Shown here: piece by piece, positions 12,074 to 21,163 of the stretch | How the letters are laid out: every line of letters starts with the position of its first letter | Numbering within the stretch: position 1 is the stretch's first letter | Source: Planococcus shixiaomingii | Lineage (GTDB): Bacteria > Bacillota > Bacilli > Bacillales_A > Planococcaceae | Direction: 5' to 3' | DNA: 64,000 bases | Assembly: GCF_030413615.1 (NCBI RefSeq) | Contig: NZ_CP129236.1 | Span: 96,001-160,000 of the forward strand | The notes under the pieces: model-generated | Told to the model about the DNA's origin: nothing | The model's database searches: none | What the model saw: only the letters and a program-made list of their open reading frames with translations | Program-made: the position numbers and the translations under genes

Positions 12074-13537
12074 ATGACACAAGAAGTACGCGTACGATAT
12101 GCCCCGAGCCCGACTGGACATTTACATATCGGCGGAGCCCGCACTGCATTATTCAATTATTTATTTGCCCGCCACAACAATGGGAAATTTATCATTCGGA
12201 TCGAAGACACGGATATCGAACGGAATATCGAAGCCGGCGAAATGTCTCAGCTCGACAATTTAAAATGGCTAGGCATCGATTATGACGAGTCTGTTGATAT
12301 CGGCGGCAACTACGGTCCTTATCGCCAAATGGAACGTTTAGATTTGTATAGCGGCTATGCGCAGGAAATGCTGGAAAACGGTTCTGCTTATAAATGCTTC
12401 TGTACGCCTGAGAAGTTGGAAGCAGAGCGTGAAGCGCAAAAAGAAGCTGGAATTGCAGCTCCCCAGTACAGTGGAACTTGCCGCAATTTAACTGCAGAAG
12501 ACGTAGCTGAAAAAGAAGCGGCTGGCATGCCGCATACCATTCGTATGAAAGTGCCGACTAACGTAACGTATGAGTTCGAAGACTTGGTGCGCGGCCCGAT
12601 TTCATTTGAATCGAAAGACGTAGGCGACTGGGTATTGGTCAAAACAAACGGCATTCCAACCTATAACTTTGCTGTTGTCATTGACGATCATTTGATGGAA
12701 ATTTCTCATGTGTTCCGCGGTGAAGAGCATCTGTCAAACACACCGAAGCAGCAAATGGTGTTTGATGCGTTTGGCTGGAGCTATCCGACTTACGGGCATA
12801 TGACGCTTATTGTTAACGAAGACCGCAAAAAATTATCGAAGCGTGACGAGTCAATTATCCAATTCATCTCGCAATATAAAGACCTTGGCTATATCCCGGA
12901 AGCGTTGTTTAACTTCTTTGCACTCTTAGGCTGGTCTCCGGAAGGCGAAGAAGAGATCTTCTCAAAAGAAGAATTGATCCGCATTTTTGACGTAAACCGA
13001 TTGTCGAAATCCCCGTCAATGTTCGATAAACAGAAATTGACATGGATGAACAACCAATATATCAAAAAAATGCCGCTCGAAGAAGTTGTGAAATTGGCGC
13101 TTCCGCATTTGCAAAAAGCAGGGAAATTGCCAGAGACGTTGAGTGAAGAACAAACTGTTTGGGCTGATAAGCTAATTGCGTTGTACCATGACCAATTGAG
13201 CTTCGGCGCAGAAATTACGGAGCTGTCTGACCTATTCTTCACAGATAAACTTTCCTATGGGGAAGCAGAGCAAGAAGTGCTTGCCGGAGAACAAGTTCCG
13301 GAAGTCATGGCTTCCTTCAAAGAGCAGCTTCAAGCACTTGAAACATTCGAACCTGCAGAAATCAAAACGGCTATTAAAGCCGTCCAAAAAGCGACTGGCC
13401 ATAAAGGCAAAAACTTATTCATGCCAATTCGCGTCGTAACGACAGGGCAAACGCACGGCCCGGAACTACCGGATTCAATCGCTCTTTTAGGAAAAGAAAA
13501 GACGATTGCCCGAGTAGCTGAATATGCAAGAGTGTAA
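12074..13537 (+). CDS. gltX: Glutamyl-tRNA synthetase
   Basis: This class I aminoacyl-tRNA synthetase charges tRNA-Glu and, in Bacillales without GlnRS, also tRNA-Gln for later amidation. It has the HIGH-type motif in [15 protein letters not shown] (residues 13-27), the KMSKS-type motif KKLSKRDES near residue 256, and a C-terminal anticodon-binding domain. Length is 487 residues. Start ATG 12074 follows AGGAGGAAATT. No terminator separates it from the cysteine T-box downstream, so read-through into cysE-cysS is possible as in Bacillus. Confidence 0.97.
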   Translation: MTQEVRVRYAPSPTGHLHIGGARTALFNYLFARHNNGKFIIRIEDTDIERNIEAGEMSQLDNLKWLGIDYDESVDIGGNYGPYRQMERLDLYSGYAQEMLENGSAYKCFCTPEKLEAEREAQKEAGIAAPQYSGTCRNLTAEDVAEKEAAGMPHTIRMKVPTNVTYEFEDLVRGPISFESKDVGDWVLVKTNGIPTYNFAVVIDDHLMEISHVFRGEEHLSNTPKQQMVFDAFGWSYPTYGHMTLIVNEDRKKLSKRDESIIQFISQYKDLGYIPEALFNFFALLGWSPEGEEEIFSKEELIRIFDVNRLSKSPSMFDKQKLTWMNNQYIKKMPLEEVVKLALPHLQKAGKLPETLSEEQTVWADKLIALYHDQLSFGAEITELSDLFFTDKLSYGEAEQEVLAGEQVPEVMASFKEQLQALETFEPAEIKTAIKAVQKATGHKGKNLFMPIRVVTTGQTHGPELPDSIALLGKEKTIARVAEYARV

Positions 13538-13539
13538 GA

Positions 13540-13567
13540 TTGACTTATAGCACGAAAAGTGTAGAAT
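13540..13567 (+). promoter_or_regulatory. Promoter of the cysE-cysS T-box transcript
   Basis: TTGACT and TAGAAT lie 16 bases apart, three bases after the gltX stop. Transcription would start just before the T-box leader. Confidence 0.7.
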
Positions 13568-13574
13568 AAAATTT

Positions 13575-13822
13575 ACCATTAAGAAATCGTTGACGAGAAT
13601 AAGTACATGCAGCACGCCCTAAAGAGAGGATCCTCACCGGCTGAAAAGGATCCGAGCCACTGCAGCATGGAAATGCCTCTCTGAGTGCTGAGTCGAATTA
13701 AGTAGACCAGACGTATTGCCTGCGTTAAAGGCGTTCGAGAGAAAAGGGATCCATCCCTTTTAATCAGAGTGGAACCGCGCAACTATGCGTCTCTGTCATG
13801 TAAATGACAGGGGCGCTTTTTA
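13575..13822 (+). promoter_or_regulatory. T-box leader, probably tRNA-Cys responsive
   Basis: The antiterminator carries the T-box core TGGAACCGCG (near 13770-13779), which pairs with the uncharged tRNA acceptor end. Stem I is visible, with an AAGTA element near 13601 and the AGAGAGG/CCTCTCT helix. The terminator hairpin, 13 pairs with a GTAA loop, spans 13787-13816 and ends in a T run. Downstream genes make cysteine and charge tRNA-Cys. A TGC triplet at 13686-13688 is the likeliest specifier, though I could not fold stem I with certainty. Uncharged tRNA-Cys should allow read-through into cysE. Confidence 0.93.
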
Positions 13823-13849
13823 TTTTGGAACAGAAAGGAGCTGGACAGC

Positions 13850-14512
13850 ATGTGGAAACGAATCAAAGATGATATTGACGTCATTTTTGAACAAGATCCA
13901 GCGGCACGCAGTTATTTTGAAGTGATGTTGACCTATTCAGGTTTGCATGCCATTTGGGCCCACAGGATTGCGCATTTCTTCTTTAAAAAGAACTGGTTTT
14001 TCCTAGCGCGGGTTATCTCCCAAATTAGCCGGTTTTTCACCGGCATCGAAATCCATCCGGGAGCGGTTATTGGCCGCCGATTCTTTATTGACCATGGAAT
14101 GGGTGTAGTAATTGGAGAAACGTGTGAAATCGGCAATAACGTCACACTGTATCAAGGGGTGACGCTCGGCGGAACGGGCAAAGAAAAAGGAAAACGACAT
14201 CCGACGCTTCAAGACAATGTGTTGGTCGCAACAGGCGCAAAAGTGTTGGGTTCCATTACGATTGGAGCCAATTCGAAAGTCGGAGCTGGATCGGTCGTGT
14301 TGAAGAATGTGCCGGCAAACTCCACTGTCGTCGGGATTCCAGGAAAAGTCGTTATTCAAGATGGAGTGAAAGTGAAACCGGATCTTAATCATCAAGATTT
14401 GCCAGATCCCATAATGGATAAAGTAGAAGCGCTGGAATTAAAGCTAGCAGATTTGCAGCAAGAAGTTGAAGCGTTGAGAAAAGCTAAGAAGGAAGAAGGG
14501 AAGTTGTTATGA
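13850..14512 (+). CDS. cysE: Serine O-acetyltransferase
   Basis: CysE makes O-acetylserine from serine and acetyl-CoA, committing serine to cysteine synthesis. A short N-terminal helical domain precedes left-handed beta-helix hexapeptide repeats (about residues 65-175). The repeat region includes [12 protein letters not shown], with the catalytic Asp-His, and the TLGGTGK loop for acetyl-CoA. A C-terminal coiled-coil-like tail runs from about 185 to 220. Length 220 residues is normal for Bacillales. It lies 28 bases after the T-box terminator and overlaps cysS by four bases. Confidence 0.96.
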   Translation: MWKRIKDDIDVIFEQDPAARSYFEVMLTYSGLHAIWAHRIAHFFFKKNWFFLARVISQISRFFTGIEIHPGAVIGRRFFIDHGMGVVIGETCEIGNNVTLYQGVTLGGTGKEKGKRHPTLQDNVLVATGAKVLGSITIGANSKVGAGSVVLKNVPANSTVVGIPGKVVIQDGVKVKPDLNHQDLPDPIMDKVEALELKLADLQQEVEALRKAKKEEGKLL

Positions 14513-15909
14513 GTATTCAACTATTCAACTCATTATCACGCCAAAAAGAAGAGTTTATTCCTTTGGAAGAAGGAAAAGTGAAAATGTATGTGTGCGGACC
14601 AACCGTTTATAATTACATCCATATCGGCAATGCACGTCCAGTCATCGTCTATGATACGGTCCGCCGCTATTTGGAATACAGAGGATATGACGTAACGTTC
14701 GTCTCAAACTTTACGGACGTCGATGATAAATTGATCAAAGCTGCAAACGAACTGGGCGAAGAAGTGCCGCAAATTGCGGAAAGGTTTATCGAAGCTTATT
14801 TTGAAGACACAAAAGCGCTTGGCTGCGAGGAAGCGGATGTACATCCGCGCGTCATGGACCATATGCCACAGATTATTGAGTTTATCGAAGCGTTGATTGA
14901 AAAAGGCTTCGCTTATGAATCGCAAGGAGATGTTTATTACCGGACCCGTAAATTTGACGGTTACGGCAAGTTATCGCATCAATCCGTTGACGAATTAAAA
15001 ATTGGGGCGCGTGTCGAAACCGGCAACAAAAAAGAAGACGAATTGGACTTTGCATTATGGAAAGCGGCAAAACCAAGTGAAATTTTCTGGGAAAGCCCAT
15101 GGGGCAAAGGGCGTCCAGGCTGGCATATTGAGTGCTCGGTTATGGCGCGTGAACATTTAGGAGATACGATTGATATTCATGCTGGAGGACAAGATTTGAC
15201 GTTTCCACACCATGAAAATGAAATTGCCCAATCCGAAGCACTGACTGGAAAAACTTTTGCACGTTATTGGATGCATAATGGGTATATAAATATTGAGAAC
15301 GAAAAAATGTCGAAGTCATTGAACAACTTCGTTCTAGTGCATGACATCTTAAAAGAACTAGACCCGCAAGTGCTGCGATTCTTTATGTTATCGGTTCATT
15401 ACCGTCATCCAATCAACTACTCGCGGCAATTGGTAGAAGATGCCCAGGCGGGGCTCGAGCGTTTGCGTACGGCTTATAGCAATTTGAAGCACCGCTTGGA
15501 GACATCGGCAGATTTAGGTGATCATTCCGATCTTTGGTTGTCCAAGATCGATGCTATCAGAACTGAATTTGTTGTAGCAATGGATGATGATTTTAATACA
15601 GCAAGCGGAATTTCAAAAGTCTTTGATTTATCGCGCCTGTCCAATACGTATTTATTGGAAAAGCAGACATCGACAAATGTACTAGAAGCATTTATCAAAA
15701 CGTTCGATGAGTTGGCCACTATTTTAGGTGTGCCATTCAAGCAGGAAGAAGAGCTGCTGGATGAAGAAGTGGAAAAATTGTTGGAAGAGCGTATTGAAGC
15801 CCGCAAAAACCGCAACTTTACGAGAGCTGACGAAATCCGTGATTTATTCAAAGAGAAAAATATAATATTAGAAGACACTGCACAGGGCACGCGTTGGAAA
15901 AGGGGGTAA
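14509..15909 (+). CDS. cysS: Cysteinyl-tRNA synthetase
   Basis: CysS charges tRNA-Cys. The HIGH-type motif lies in [16 protein letters not shown] (residues 28-43), whose first Cys is a zinc ligand. The other zinc-site elements are WHIECSVMA and [17 protein letters not shown] appears exactly in EKMSKSLNN (about residues 265-273). Length 466 residues. Coupling with cysE through an ATGA overlap puts cysteine supply and its use under one T-box. Confidence 0.98.
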   Translation: MSIQLFNSLSRQKEEFIPLEEGKVKMYVCGPTVYNYIHIGNARPVIVYDTVRRYLEYRGYDVTFVSNFTDVDDKLIKAANELGEEVPQIAERFIEAYFEDTKALGCEEADVHPRVMDHMPQIIEFIEALIEKGFAYESQGDVYYRTRKFDGYGKLSHQSVDELKIGARVETGNKKEDELDFALWKAAKPSEIFWESPWGKGRPGWHIECSVMAREHLGDTIDIHAGGQDLTFPHHENEIAQSEALTGKTFARYWMHNGYINIENEKMSKSLNNFVLVHDILKELDPQVLRFFMLSVHYRHPINYSRQLVEDAQAGLERLRTAYSNLKHRLETSADLGDHSDLWLSKIDAIRTEFVVAMDDDFNTASGISKVFDLSRLSNTYLLEKQTSTNVLEAFIKTFDELATILGVPFKQEEELLDEEVEKLLEERIEARKNRNFTRADEIRDLFKEKNIILEDTAQGTRWKRG

Positions 15910-15913
15910 TAAG

Positions 15914-16333
15914 GTGAACGTTTTACGAAACAGGGACGTTGACCAGTTGAATGCACTGGCCCTTGCTTATATGGGAGATGCGGTTTTCGAACAGGCGGTT
16001 CGCGAGCATTTATTGCGTACCGGACACGTCAAACCAAATATGCTGCATCGCCAGTCCACAACATTCGTGTCAGCGAAAGCCCAGGCAATGGTCCTGAAGC
16101 GGTTGACAGAAGAAGAATTCCTAACAGAAGAAGAACTGGCGGTTATGAGAAGAGGGCGCAATGCCAAGTCAGGCAGCGTACCGAAAAATACTGACGTTCA
16201 AACTTACAACTTCAGTACCGCATTCGAAGCAGTGCTGGGTTTTCTGTATTTGAAAGAACAACAAGAGCGGCTCCACGAAATCGTTTCTTATTCGATCGAA
16301 ATTGTAGAAGAGCTGAGAGGAGTAGTCAAATGA
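15914..16333 (+). CDS. mrnC: Mini-ribonuclease III
   Basis: Mini-III matures 23S rRNA ends in Bacillus. It consists of a RNase III catalytic domain without the double-stranded RNA-binding domain, in line with the 139-residue length. The signature [17 protein letters not shown] (residues 15-31) carries catalytic acidic residues; a second acidic cluster follows in the C-terminal half. The start is a GTG at 15914. It begins four bases after cysS and overlaps rlmB. Confidence 0.95.
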   Translation: MNVLRNRDVDQLNALALAYMGDAVFEQAVREHLLRTGHVKPNMLHRQSTTFVSAKAQAMVLKRLTEEEFLTEEELAVMRRGRNAKSGSVPKNTDVQTYNFSTAFEAVLGFLYLKEQQERLHEIVSYSIEIVEELRGVVK

Positions 16334-17082
16334 GCGAAGAACTAGCACCAGAAATTATCGGCGGCAAAAATCCGGTTCTTGAAGCGCTGCGGGCGGACCG
16401 GGATATCAATAAAATTTGGGTAGCCGAAGGCGTCCAGAAAAAAGGCATCACGGAATTGCTGCAGCTGGCAAAAGAGAAAGGTGTTTTGGTTCAGTTTGTG
16501 CCAAAGAAGAAAATTGACGGCCTGACCGATTCGAATCACCAGGGGATTGCGGCGGCTGTTGCCGCCTATAACTATGCCGAACTTGACGATTTATTTGCGG
16601 CAGCAAGCTCCCGCTCGGAAGATCCGTTCTTCTTAATTTTAGACGAACTGGAAGACCCGCATAACCTCGGTTCCATCATGCGGACAGCTGACGCGATTGG
16701 GGTCCATGGGTTGATTATTCCAAAACGGCGGGCAGTTGGTTTAACAGCGGTCGTGGCGAAATCTTCAACTGGAGCTATAGAACACATTCCGGTAGTCCGT
16801 GTCACGAATTTATCGCAGACAGTCGACGAATTGAAAAAACGCGGTGTATGGATTGCCGGAACCGATGCGAAAGAATCGGTGGATTATCGTCAGATGGATG
16901 CTGCACTGCCGCTTGCTGTCATTATCGGAAGCGAAGGCAAGGGCATGAGCCGGGTATTGCGGGACAAATGCGATTTCCTATACCAGCTGCCAATGGTTGG
17001 GCATGTGACGTCGCTAAATGCATCCGTTGCTGCAAGCTTGTTGATGTACGAAGTTTATAGAAAGCGTCATCCGCTCGGGTAA
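16330..17082 (+). CDS. rlmB: 23S rRNA (guanosine-2'-O-)-methyltransferase RlmB family
   Basis: This is a SPOUT (TrmH-type) 2'-O-ribose methyltransferase. An N-terminal substrate-binding domain (residues 1-75, with [10 protein letters not shown]) precedes the knotted catalytic domain. The latter carries [29 protein letters not shown] and [14 protein letters not shown], the three SPOUT motifs that hold S-adenosylmethionine. Length 250 residues. Its placement with mrnC and rae1 groups genes acting on rRNA or the ribosome. The exact target G2251 is inferred from the family. Confidence 0.93.
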   Translation: MSEELAPEIIGGKNPVLEALRADRDINKIWVAEGVQKKGITELLQLAKEKGVLVQFVPKKKIDGLTDSNHQGIAAAVAAYNYAELDDLFAAASSRSEDPFFLILDELEDPHNLGSIMRTADAIGVHGLIIPKRRAVGLTAVVAKSSTGAIEHIPVVRVTNLSQTVDELKKRGVWIAGTDAKESVDYRQMDAALPLAVIIGSEGKGMSRVLRDKCDFLYQLPMVGHVTSLNASVAASLLMYEVYRKRHPLG

Positions 17083-17087
17083 AGGCC

Positions 17088-17597
17088 ATGAACATTCTGC
17101 TGGTTGATGGATACAATATCATTGGTGATTGGATGGAGCTCAAAGAATTAAAGAAGGACAAATTAGCGGATGCGAGAGACCGTCTGATTGAACAGATGGC
17201 CGAGTATCGAAGTTATAAAGGCTGGCGCGTTATTATCGTGTTTGACGCGCACCTGGTCCCTGGAATCGAAGCAAAAAACAAGCATCATGACGTTGAAGTC
17301 ATTTTCACGCGAGAAAGTGAAACAGCGGATGAGCGAATTGAAAAACTTGCGTCGAGTTTGAAGACGCGGCGCGATCAAATATATGTGGCTACTTCCGATT
17401 CAACAGAACAATCGGTTATTTTCGCTAAAGGGGCACTACGGATTTCTGCGCGTGAACTAGAAATCGAAATGGTAGAAATCCAGAAGAAAATTACAAAAAG
17501 GGTTAAAGAAATCCAGGAACAGCGAAAGCCGTCCAAACTTCCATTAACTGAAGAAATAGAAGAAATTTTCGAAAAATGGAGACGCGGAGAGAAATGA
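17088..17597 (+). CDS. rae1: Ribosome-associated endoribonuclease Rae1 (YacP, NYN domain)
   Basis: Rae1 is a PIN-like NYN nuclease that enters the ribosomal A site and cuts certain mRNAs in B. subtilis. The N-terminal LLVDGYNIIGDW (residues 4-15) carries the first catalytic Asp. IIVFDAHLVPG and the TSDSTEQ block provide further acidic residues. A basic helical tail (about 125-169) follows. Length is 169 residues. It starts five bases after rlmB. Confidence 0.94.
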   Translation: MNILLVDGYNIIGDWMELKELKKDKLADARDRLIEQMAEYRSYKGWRVIIVFDAHLVPGIEAKNKHHDVEVIFTRESETADERIEKLASSLKTRRDQIYVATSDSTEQSVIFAKGALRISARELEIEMVEIQKKITKRVKEIQEQRKPSKLPLTEEIEEIFEKWRRGEK

Positions 17598-17601
17598 ACG
17601 G

Positions 17602-17631
17602 TTGACGCTCAAAATTTTCTTCCTGTATACT
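17602..17631 (+). promoter_or_regulatory. Promoter of sigH
   Basis: TTGACG and TATACT lie 18 bases apart, starting four bases after the rae1 stop. This gives sigH its own vegetative (SigA-type) promoter, as in B. subtilis. I could not identify an AbrB site by eye. Confidence 0.75.
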
Positions 17632-17667
17632 GATAATATCGAGGCTCGCGCAACCGGAGGGATACCC

Positions 17668-18318
17668 GTGGGAAATCATGAGCAAGTTCAACCCCAACGA
17701 TTTACAGAAATGACAGACGAAGAACTTGTCAGTTTAGTCCACAGCGGAAATACTGAAGCCTTGGATTTTTTAATCACGAAGTTTCGGCATTTCGTACGCA
17801 TGAAAGCCCGTTCTTATTTTTTGATTGGTGCTGACAAAGAGGACATCATTCAAGAAGGCATGATTGGTTTGTATAAAGCAATCCGTGATTTTCGCAGCGA
17901 CAAGCTGTCTTCGTTCCGGGCATTTGCTGAATTGTGCATCATCCGGCAAATTATCACAGCCATTAAAACTGCGACAAGACAAAAACATATTCCGTTAAAT
18001 TCATACGTATCGCTTGATAAACCCATTTATGATGAGGAATCTGACCGCACATTAATGGATGTGCTGACCGGGAATGCAGTAGACGACCCGGAAGAATTAA
18101 TGATTAATAACGAAGAATTTCTGTATATGGAAGAGAAAATGGGAGAAGTGCTAAGTGATTTCGAGCGTGAGGTATTGACCTATTATTTAGATGGCCAATC
18201 CTATCAGGAAATTTCAGAGAAGCTAGGCCGGCATGTTAAATCGATCGATAACGCATTGCAGCGGGTAAAGCGGAAACTGGAGCGCCACTTGCAGACAAAT
18301 GAAACCGGAACCACTTAA
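17668..18318 (+). CDS. sigH: RNA polymerase sigma factor SigH (Spo0H)
   Basis: SigH directs transition-state, competence and early sporulation transcription in Bacillales. Region 2 is clear (KARSYFLIGADKEDIIQEGM, then FRAFAELCIIRQIITAIK for -10 recognition). Region 4 is a helix-turn-helix in SYQEISEKLGRHVKSIDNAL. Length 216 residues. I chose the GTG at 17668, which has GGAGG seven bases upstream; the longer frame from TTG 17602 begins inside the promoter and is not real. An ATG at 17678 is out of frame. Confidence 0.95.
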   Translation: MGNHEQVQPQRFTEMTDEELVSLVHSGNTEALDFLITKFRHFVRMKARSYFLIGADKEDIIQEGMIGLYKAIRDFRSDKLSSFRAFAELCIIRQIITAIKTATRQKHIPLNSYVSLDKPIYDEESDRTLMDVLTGNAVDDPEELMINNEEFLYMEEKMGEVLSDFEREVLTYYLDGQSYQEISEKLGRHVKSIDNALQRVKRKLERHLQTNETGTT

Positions 18319-18325
18319 GGTCCGG

Positions 18326-18354
18326 TTGACAGGTTAGTTTTAAGGTGATAACCT
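18326..18354 (+). promoter_or_regulatory. Promoter before rpmG-secE-nusG
   Basis: TTGACA and TAACCT lie 17 bases apart. The -35 box overlaps a hairpin, an imperfect nine-pair stem at about 18303-18328, that includes the end of sigH but has no T run. Confidence 0.7.
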
Positions 18355-18388
18355 TGAAAAAGCTGCAAACTCGAATAGGATGAGGGAA

Positions 18389-18535
18389 ATGGCTAAAAAA
18401 ATCGTTTTAAGCTGCTCGAAATGTGCTTCACGCAACTATACGGTTCCAGCGAAAGCAGAGCCAAGCACCCGTTTGGAACTCAAAAAATTCTGTGCTCATT
18501 GCAACGAGCATACCGTGCATAAACAAACGATATGA
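18389..18535 (+). CDS. rpmG: 50S ribosomal protein L33, zinc-binding form
   Basis: This is a 48-residue ribosomal protein near the 50S E site. CSKC (residues 9-12) and CAHC (about 36-39) form the zinc-ribbon pairs of the C+ type. Zinc-free paralogues usually replace such forms under zinc starvation. It is too short to be listed by many gene callers, but start (AGGATGAGGG upstream) and frame are clear. It precedes secE by 59 bases. Confidence 0.95.
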   Translation: MAKKIVLSCSKCASRNYTVPAKAEPSTRLELKKFCAHCNEHTVHKQTI

Positions 18536-18594
18536 ATTTTACTTGAATGCCGGACGATATAGAGTGATTTTGAAATTCGGAGGTTTTTTAAATA

Positions 18595-18780
18595 ATGGGT
18601 AACATTGGTGGGTTCTTTAATAATGTTCTTTCAGAAATGAGAAAAGTCAGCTGGCCGAAACGCAAAGAGTTAACTCGCTATACGATTGTTGTTCTATCAA
18701 CCTGTATTTTCATGGCACTCTTTTTCGCTTTGGTCGATACAGGTATTTCAGCAGCAGTCCGCTGGTTCTTAGCACTTTAA
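18595..18780 (+). CDS. secE: Preprotein translocase subunit SecE
   Basis: SecE clamps SecY in the protein-conducting channel. The short one-helix form is seen: an amphipathic N-terminal helix with the conserved EMRKVSWPKRKEL (about residues 14-26), then one membrane helix (about 31-57). Length 61 residues. It is followed by a terminator-like hairpin and then nusG. Confidence 0.96.
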   Translation: MGNIGGFFNNVLSEMRKVSWPKRKELTRYTIVVLSTCIFMALFFALVDTGISAAVRWFLAL

Positions 18781-18806
18781 GCCAACAAGAATAACGAATA
18801 AAAAAT

Positions 18807-18836
18807 AGCCCGTTATTCTATGCGAACGGGTTTTTT
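18807..18836 (+). terminator. Terminator or attenuator between secE and nusG
   Basis: An eight-pair stem (AGCCCGTT with AACGGGTT) and ten-base loop are followed by TTTTTT. No promoter is evident between it and nusG. It may therefore act as a partial terminator that sets nusG level relative to secE. Confidence 0.75.
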
Positions 18837-18847
18837 AATTTGGGGAA

Positions 18848-18881
18848 AAGGAGGGATGGACGTTCAGTCCGCGCAATTATG
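18848..18881 (+). promoter_or_regulatory. Unusual nusG translation start: distant SD with bridging hairpin
   Basis: The only good ribosome binding site, AAGGAGGG (18848-18855), ends 23 bases before the nusG ATG (18879). A short hairpin GGAC-GTTCA-GTCC (18858-18870) lies between them. If folded, it shortens the gap to about ten bases. An out-of-frame ATG at 18856 directly abuts the SD and opens a 14-codon frame that runs past the nusG ATG. Confidence 0.5.
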
Positions 18882-19412
18882 GAAAAAAATTGGTACGTAG
18901 TTCACACTTATTCTGGCTATGAAAACAAAGTGAAAGCAAACTTGGAAAAGCGTGTTGAAACAATGGGCATGGAAGATCTTATCTTCCGCGTCATCATTCC
19001 AGAAGAACAAGAAACAGACTTTAAAGACGGCAAAAAACGTACAGTTATGCGCAAAACTTTCCCGGGGTACGTGTTAGTTGAATTGATTATGACGGATGAA
19101 TCTTGGTATGTAGTACGTAATACACCAGGAGTTACCGGCTTTATCGGCTCATCAGGCGGCGGTGCAAAACCGACTCCGCTTTTAGATGAAGAAGTTGAGT
19201 TCATCTTGAAACAAATGGGTATGGCAGGGCGCAAGTTGGATATTGACTTTGCAGTCAGTGACACGGTCGAAGTAATGGAAGGGCCGTTTGCTAACTTCCA
19301 AGGCAAAGTAGAAGAAATCGATGAAACAAAAGGCAAAGTCAAAGTGTCGATCGATATCTTTGGCCGGGAAACAAAAATGGAATTGGATTTCGAGCAAGTT
19401 CAGAAGGTATAA
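18879..19412 (+). CDS. nusG: Transcription termination/antitermination factor NusG
   Basis: NusG binds the RNA polymerase clamp and modulates pausing and, in Bacillus, pause-site recognition. The NGN domain begins MEKNWYVVHTYSGYENKVKA and includes RKTFPGYVLVE. The C-terminal KOW domain contains VMEGPFANFQGKVEEID (about residues 128-144). Length 177 residues. Start ATG 18879 gives the family-typical N terminus although its ribosome binding site is unusually distant. Confidence 0.97.
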   Translation: MEKNWYVVHTYSGYENKVKANLEKRVETMGMEDLIFRVIIPEEQETDFKDGKKRTVMRKTFPGYVLVELIMTDESWYVVRNTPGVTGFIGSSGGGAKPTPLLDEEVEFILKQMGMAGRKLDIDFAVSDTVEVMEGPFANFQGKVEEIDETKGKVKVSIDIFGRETKMELDFEQVQKV

Positions 19413-19543
19413 AGAGAAACTTTACTCAGCGGGGCATTGTTCCCAGCGGAATGTTAGTTGATCCAATCGAGTTTCTAAGGTCTGTAGTCTCCTGCTAAAA
19501 AAAGTGGAAGTCCTACTGTCCACTAATACAGGATAAAAACCAC

Positions 19544-19572
19544 TTGCTATTCTTTTTCATCAGTGTTATTAT
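19544..19572 (+). promoter_or_regulatory. Promoter of rplK-rplA
   Basis: TTGCTA and TATTAT lie 17 bases apart, about 130 bases before rplK, leaving room for the leader with the L1 site. The 130 bases before it (from 19413) hold only a six-pair hairpin at 19503-19524. Confidence 0.6.
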
Positions 19573-19647
19573 TTCATAGGTCAGACTGTCAGAGTACCAT
19601 CTGTACATTTTAACTAATTCTATCAATAATGTTGATAGACGGATATT

Positions 19648-19680
19648 GAGTGGGAGGGGAAACCCTATTACCACATCACG
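19648..19680 (+). promoter_or_regulatory. Ribosomal protein L1 binding site in the rplK leader
   Basis: GTGG at 19650 pairs with CCAC at 19671-19674, and inside it GGG pairs with CCC. The pattern GTGGGAGG...CC..TTA.CCAC is that of the L1-binding hairpin described for L11-L1 operons and mimics the 23S L1 arm. Free L1 would bind here and repress translation of rplK and rplA. It ends 26 bases before the rplK start. Confidence 0.75.
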
Positions 19681-19700
19681 GACTTAAGGAGGTGTGTTTC

Positions 19701-20126
19701 GTGGCTAAAAAAGTTATTAAAGTTGTAAAATTGCAGATTCCTGCAGCAAAAGCAAATCCAGCGCCACCGGTTGGTCCAGCATTGGGTCAAGCAGGTGTTA
19801 ACATCATGGGCTTCTGTAAAGAATTCAACGCGCGTACTGCAGAACAAGCAGGACTTATTATTCCGGTTGAGATTTCAGTATTTGAAGACCGTTCATTTAC
19901 TTTCATTACGAAAACTCCACCCGCTGCAGTTCTTTTGAAAAAAGCAGCTGGTATCGAGTCAGGTTCAGGCGAACCTAACCGCAATAAAGTAGCGACTGTG
20001 AAACGCGATGTAGTTCGCGAAATCGCAGAAACTAAAATGCCAGATCTAAACGCTGCTTCAGTTGAAGCTGCTATGTTGATGGTTGAAGGTACTGCTCGCA
20101 GCATGGGCATTACAATCGAAGACTAA
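19701..20126 (+). CDS. rplK: 50S ribosomal protein L11
   Basis: L11 forms the GTPase-associated centre with L10 and L12 and is needed for the stringent response through RelA. The N-terminal domain contains [20 protein letters not shown] (about residues 11-30); the C-terminal domain binds 23S rRNA. Length 141 residues. The GTG at 19701 ([12 protein letters not shown]) follows AAGGAGGTG; the open frame upstream runs through the L1 site and is not coding. Confidence 0.98.
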   Translation: MAKKVIKVVKLQIPAAKANPAPPVGPALGQAGVNIMGFCKEFNARTAEQAGLIIPVEISVFEDRSFTFITKTPPAAVLLKKAAGIESGSGEPNRNKVATVKRDVVREIAETKMPDLNAASVEAAMLMVEGTARSMGITIED

Positions 20127-20189
20127 TTATTAGTAGTTGTTTTTGGATGGGTTGCGCCGCGTTCGTCATTGAACCGCGCAGCCTTTAAT

Positions 20190-20217
20190 CGTGGGAGGCT
20201 TACACCGTTAGACCACA
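20190..20217 (+). promoter_or_regulatory. Second L1-like hairpin, before rplA
   Basis: GTGGGAGG (20191-20198) and CCGTTAGACCAC (20205-20216) repeat the pattern of the upstream L1 site: GTGG/CCAC closing pairs with an internal GG/CC. It lies about 20 bases before the rplA start. It may be the site through which L1 controls its own gene directly. Confidence 0.55.
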
Positions 20218-20235
20218 ACAAGGAGGACATTTAAA

Positions 20236-20934
20236 ATGGCTAAAACAAGCAAAAAAATGCAAGAAGCAGCAAAACTAATTGACCGTTCTAAACTCTACAA
20301 CGCAACAGAAGCAATCGAACTAGCGAAAAAAACTAGCACGGTTAACTTTGACGCAACAGTAGAAGTAGCTTTCCGTCTTGGAATTGATACTCGTAAAAAC
20401 GATCAGCAAATCCGTGGAGCAGTAGTGCTTCCAAACGGTACTGGTAAAACTCAAAGCGTTTTGGTTTTTGCTAAAGGCGACAAAATTAAAGAAGCTGAAG
20501 CTGCAGGCGCTGACTTTGTTGGCGATGCTGAATATATCCAAAAAATCCAACAAGGATGGTTTGACTTCGACGTGATCGTAGCAACTCCTGATATGATGGG
20601 TGAAGTTGGTAAACTTGGACGCGTTTTAGGACCAAAAGGCTTAATGCCAAACCCTAAAACTGGCACGGTTACATTTGATGTAACTAAAGCTGTTCAAGAA
20701 ATCAAAGCTGGTAAAGTGGAATACCGTGCAGACAAAACTGGTATCATCCATGCTCCAATCGGAAAAGTTTCTTTCGATGACAGCAAACTAGCTGAAAACT
20801 TAGCGGCAATCTTCGAGGTAGTACAAAAAGCGAAGCCGTCGGCTGCTAAAGGTACTTACATGAAATCGTTGAATGTTACAACTACAATGGGTCCTGCTGT
20901 TAAAGTAGACACTAACACTGTAATCGCTAAATAA
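20236..20934 (+). CDS. rplA: 50S ribosomal protein L1
   Basis: L1 makes up the mobile stalk at the E site and is the translational repressor of the L11-L1 mRNA. The family block [18 protein letters not shown] (about residues 124-141) and the C-terminal [10 protein letters not shown] are present. Length is 232 residues. Start ATG 20236 follows AAGGAGG. Confidence 0.98.
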   Translation: MAKTSKKMQEAAKLIDRSKLYNATEAIELAKKTSTVNFDATVEVAFRLGIDTRKNDQQIRGAVVLPNGTGKTQSVLVFAKGDKIKEAEAAGADFVGDAEYIQKIQQGWFDFDVIVATPDMMGEVGKLGRVLGPKGLMPNPKTGTVTFDVTKAVQEIKAGKVEYRADKTGIIHAPIGKVSFDDSKLAENLAAIFEVVQKAKPSAAKGTYMKSLNVTTTMGPAVKVDTNTVIAK

Positions 20935-20938
20935 TATA

Positions 20939-20967
20939 TTGACATTTTATTTCTCCTTTGCTACAAT
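20939..20967 (+). promoter_or_regulatory. Promoter of rplJ-rplL
   Basis: A consensus TTGACA and TACAAT lie 17 bases apart, directly after rplA. This separates the L10-L12 operon from rplKA. Confidence 0.88.
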
Positions 20968-20974
20968 AGCGGAG

Positions 20975-21117
20975 TTGTGAAATATCCATTTGTACCGCAG
21001 ACAGCAGGGGCGCTAGCCGCTTAATTTATCCCTGCCGAGGACATGATGAATTCAGTAAACATCTTTTTGATGCTGACTTTATGCCTCTGTGTCTGTTAAA
21101 AGACCAGAGGCTTTTCT
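20975..21117 (+). promoter_or_regulatory. L10 ribosomal protein leader with terminator
   Basis: The canonical L10-leader core is visible: CCGCAGACAGCAGGGG, then CGCTAGCCGCTTAAT, then CCCTGCCGAGG (about 20996-21041), with GCAGGG/CCCTGC closing the kink-turn region. A terminator follows at 21083-21117 (GCCTCTG with CAGAGGC and a T-rich tail). Excess L10(L12) complex binding the leader would favour termination before rplJ. Confidence 0.93.
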
Positions 21118-21163
21118 TATGTTGGGAAACGGTATAAGTGAAAAATCTATAGGAGGTGCCAAA

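Noticed and set aside
13626..13653. Repeated GGATCC in the cysE leader as a mobile element or duplication.
   Set aside because: The two copies are the paired arms of T-box stem I.
17602..17667. N-terminal extension of SigH from the TTG at 17602.
   Set aside because: That TTG is the -35 box of the sigH promoter, so the extension cannot be in the mRNA.
19650..19700. N-terminal extension of L11 from 19650.
   Set aside because: The stretch is the L1 binding site, and GTG 19701 has a strong ribosome binding site and the family N terminus.
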